The position numbers were made by a program, and so were the translations under genes. The notes under the pieces are model-generated. The model was not told the DNA's origin. It saw only the letters and a program-made list of their open reading frames with translations, and did no database searches. From Cytophaga sp. FL35 (GTDB lineage Bacteria; Bacteroidota; Bacteroidia; Flavobacteriales; Flavobacteriaceae), in assembly GCF_014349235.1 (NCBI RefSeq), contig NZ_JACSOH010000023.1, forward strand, positions 1 through 63,997: a stretch of 63,997 bases of DNA. Reading direction: 5' to 3'. Each line of letters starts with the position of its first letter. Position 1 is the stretch's first letter. This document shows, in pieces, positions 61,978-63,997 of the stretch.

Positions 61978-63453
61978 CTACAATGTTTTAAGATATTCTA
62001 GTAGCGCTGTTCTTTCTTCCGTAGTTAGGATGTCTCCAAAAGTATGGCCTCCATTTCCGTATCCCTTTAAAGTGGTATCGTAAGTATATTTATCCTTTTT
62101 TGAGGTCTCTACCACGTAATTCCAACCCAGTTCATTAGTATTATAATCGCTACTATCAAAAGTGCGACTCCAATAGATAGGTCTTTCGGTACTATTCAAA
62201 ACCAACTCCAATGTGGGTACAGAACCGTTATGAAAATAAGGAGCTGTGGCCCAAACACCATCCAAAGGCGGAGCCACGTAGCCACCCTCTGCCTTAAATT
62301 CCAAAGGATTTTCATCTGTACCAAACCATCCGTTATTGAACCAATCCAAGAAATAATCATTTATTTGAGAAGGACCGGAATATCTATTGGAAAGAGCGGG
62401 GTCCGTTCCAATGGTTTTTAGTGATACAAGTAGGTTAGGATAGCTTTCGTTCTCACCATATGAGCCGTGACATTTAACACAGTGCTCCTCAAAAACAAGC
62501 GACCCTACGTTAGCCAAATTAGCATCTATATCATTAGGGTAAGAAGGCGCTTCTATACTATAAATATAGGCCAAAACATCTGGCATTTTTTCATTTACTT
62601 CCTCGGCCTTCTCCTTTTCCGTAAGGGTCAACAATGAAGAACCAATAAATGATTTACAAAAGTCTTTTCTTCCCAAACCATGGTAGAACATGGCATTTTT
62701 TTTCTTTAATAACCACCAAGCGGGCACATCGGTAGGAATGATATCCTCATCTAAGGCCACATAAGGGGAATCAGACCACTCCAAAGTGTTCTTATCCCTA
62801 TGGGATGCCAATACCTGAGTTATCCTATCCGCAGGATTCGCCCCTACAACTTGGGTGGTTGTGGTTGGACCAATGGCTAAAATACCTTTTCTAAATTGAT
62901 CAAAAGCCTCCCATTCATCACTATTCTGTCCATATAGAAGGGATACTCCCGTACTTACCAATTCAATTTCGTTGGCACGGTTGATCGTAAAGTCACCAGA
63001 GTGGTTACCAAGCCCCACCATAAGTTCATCATCTAAAAATCCAGAATGGCAAGACATACAATTTGGCGAAACTATTCTCACGCCATTAGAAGCAGATGCA
63101 GCAGTATAATCATGTGGTATTATAGCGTTATCCCCATTACGGTTTAAAAGGTTTTGGTTATTTTCCCCATTACCCGCTACAAAAACATCATAAGGTACTC
63201 CAGAACTCATGTATTCCCCTGAAACTAAATATTCATACCCCACCGTAGCGTTTCCAACTCTCTGTTCTGAAGCTGGTATGGCATTGACCTCAATTATTGG
63301 TTCCTGCGGAGTATCTGGCTCAGTGCCTGGGTCCGGTGAAGGAGTCTCACCTACAGGATTTTCCAAATCCGGATCGCTTCCATCACTAGAACAAGAACAG
63401 AATAAAACCAAACATGCTAAAGCTGTTACGTATACGGAACTATTTATATTCAT
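61978..63453 (-). CDS. Dihaem cytochrome c lipoprotein (RoxA/MauG-like)
   Basis: A 491-residue lipoprotein (Cys19 or Cys21 of 'LFCSCSSDG', then a Pro/Asp-rich linker to about 60). Two haem c motifs are present: CMSCH (132-136) and CVKCH (325-329). The C-terminal 'APPLDGVWATAPYFHNGSVPTLELVL' is a signature of the cytochrome c peroxidase / MauG / RoxA superfamily, where its His or Tyr-region residues shape the second haem. The length and wide haem spacing fit RoxA-like oxygenases better than classic peroxidases. Substrate unknown. Possibly co-transcribed with the two short ORFs downstream. Confidence 0.85.
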   Translation of the reverse strand: MNINSSVYVTALACLVLFCSCSSDGSDPDLENPVGETPSPDPGTEPDTPQEPIIEVNAIPASEQRVGNATVGYEYLVSGEYMSSGVPYDVFVAGNGENNQNLLNRNGDNAIIPHDYTAASASNGVRIVSPNCMSCHSGFLDDELMVGLGNHSGDFTINRANEIELVSTGVSLLYGQNSDEWEAFDQFRKGILAIGPTTTTQVVGANPADRITQVLASHRDKNTLEWSDSPYVALDEDIIPTDVPAWWLLKKKNAMFYHGLGRKDFCKSFIGSSLLTLTEKEKAEEVNEKMPDVLAYIYSIEAPSYPNDIDANLANVGSLVFEEHCVKCHGSYGENESYPNLLVSLKTIGTDPALSNRYSGPSQINDYFLDWFNNGWFGTDENPLEFKAEGGYVAPPLDGVWATAPYFHNGSVPTLELVLNSTERPIYWSRTFDSSDYNTNELGWNYVVETSKKDKYTYDTTLKGYGNGGHTFGDILTTEERTALLEYLKTL

Positions 63454-63749
63454 TTATATTTTATTATTTTACACTGGGGTAGAAGCCGTTATGAGTCTAA
63501 TTTACAAATTAAAAAAGCTTGTTTTTTGTAATCCTCGTGCTATTGAAAAATTTATCGATAAATAACCTTCTACATCTACCATTTAGACATTCTACCCTGG
63601 CGCCATCGATTACAAATATTGGATTTTTACCAACATATTTAAACATTTGTTAAAGATATTAATTGAGAAAATGTCAATTTGTACCTTGCATTTTTATTAA
63701 AAGCATGTACTAAAATTTTGTATACGCACACTTTAAAACGACTACGCAT
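63454..63749. other. AT-rich intergenic region
   Basis: About 300 bp between divergent genes; only short chance frames. No promoter element stands out. Confidence 0.35.
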
Positions 63750-63956
63750 ATGGACTTACTAAACAGAGCTGCAGATTTTGAAAACAGAAAGTGGTCTGGC
63801 ATGACCACCAGTGATAGAATTAATGCATCTCGTGAGGCCAAAGAATTAATTCTTTCCATCAATGAAGTTTACAAGAATACTAAAGACGAAACCTTAATGG
63901 ATGTCATGAAAAGACTTACTGCCATTAAGAAAAAAATTGAAAAGAGACTTAGGTAA
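63750..63956 (+). CDS. Small helical protein of unknown function (68 aa)
   Basis: A 68-residue, charged, all-helical cytoplasmic protein ('DLLNRAADFENRKWSGM', 'NASREAKELILSINEVYKNTKDE', Lys/Arg-rich end). It looks like a conserved small flavobacterial protein but I cannot name a family. It is complete in the window and reads toward the right edge. Confidence 0.6.
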   Translation: MDLLNRAADFENRKWSGMTTSDRINASREAKELILSINEVYKNTKDETLMDVMKRLTAIKKKIEKRLR

Positions 63957-63997
63957 TCGAAATTAAGAATTGAATTTCCATTTCATCTACCTAATTG

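Noticed and set aside
63209-63565. A 118-codon plus-strand ORF overlapping the dihaem cytochrome start
   Set aside because: It lies antisense to a gene with clear haem motifs and its Gly/Ser/Pro-rich part mirrors the linker coding sequence.
1-63997. tRNA or rRNA genes, CRISPR arrays, insertion sequences, prophage
   Set aside because: I looked through the gaps for cloverleaf-type T-arm sequences, regularly spaced repeats and transposase or integrase proteins and saw none; a covariance-model scan would be needed to be sure for small RNAs.

Overview
The window looks like chromosome from a marine-type member of the Flavobacteriaceae (Bacteroidota). Evidence: AT-rich DNA, AT-rich leaders with little Shine-Dalgarno signal, a short (287 aa) RpoD lacking region 1.1, a TonB-dependent receptor with a carboxypeptidase-like N-terminal domain paired with a DUF4249 lipoprotein, many lipoproteins, and promoter elements of the TAnnTTTG type. 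I saw no rRNA, tRNA, CRISPR array, insertion sequence or prophage, so the genus cannot be named.

Layout. 1-3.0 kb: a lipoprotein, then a leftward ECF sigma / membrane anti-sigma-like / DUF4097-like operon, divergent from the TonB receptor-DUF4249 pair (3.2-6.5 kb). 6.5-11.7 kb: DUF1853, a Tat-exported GH109-type oxidoreductase-fold protein, and a VWA plus AAA+ (Mg-chelatase-like) pair. 11.7-15.7 kb: a two-component system and a spondin-domain lipoprotein. 15.7-27.4 kb: mostly housekeeping (a divergent TruA, CorA, the cysE-cysM cysteine pair, aldehyde dehydrogenase, DUF72, thioesterase, dipeptidase).

27.6-38.2 kb is the most distinctive block: an Hpt protein, a single-domain receiver, a giant HEAT-repeat protein, a processive family 2 glycosyltransferase, an LtaS-like transferase fused to TPRs and a YaiO-type TPR/beta-barrel protein form one tight rightward operon. 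It faces a secreted protein that combines an ILEI/FAM3-like domain with a glycerophosphodiesterase domain. I read this as a phosphorelay-controlled machine that makes, decorates and exports or anchors a cell-surface glycan; that is inference.

38.2-38.8 kb holds two tandem paralogous 32-residue peptide genes, followed by rpoD. 39.9-49.4 kb: DUF6155, a RadD-like helicase, a glycosyltransferase, a beta-barrel protein, a multi-PAS histidine kinase, MenB and a serine hydrolase. 49.5-53.7 kb: an overlapping operon for a cytochrome/FG-GAP lipoprotein, a 3D-domain lipoprotein, an amidase and an M14 peptidase, probably acting on cell wall. 53.7-58.0 kb: a small membrane protein, OmpA and VWA lipoproteins, and an XdhC-MocA pair without its enzyme. 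58.1-59.4 kb: a protealysin-like M4 protease directly followed by an emfourin-like inhibitor gene. 59.4-64 kb: a 47-residue ORF, a GntR regulator, a lipoprotein, two further very short basic/aromatic peptide genes and a RoxA/MauG-like dihaem cytochrome lipoprotein.
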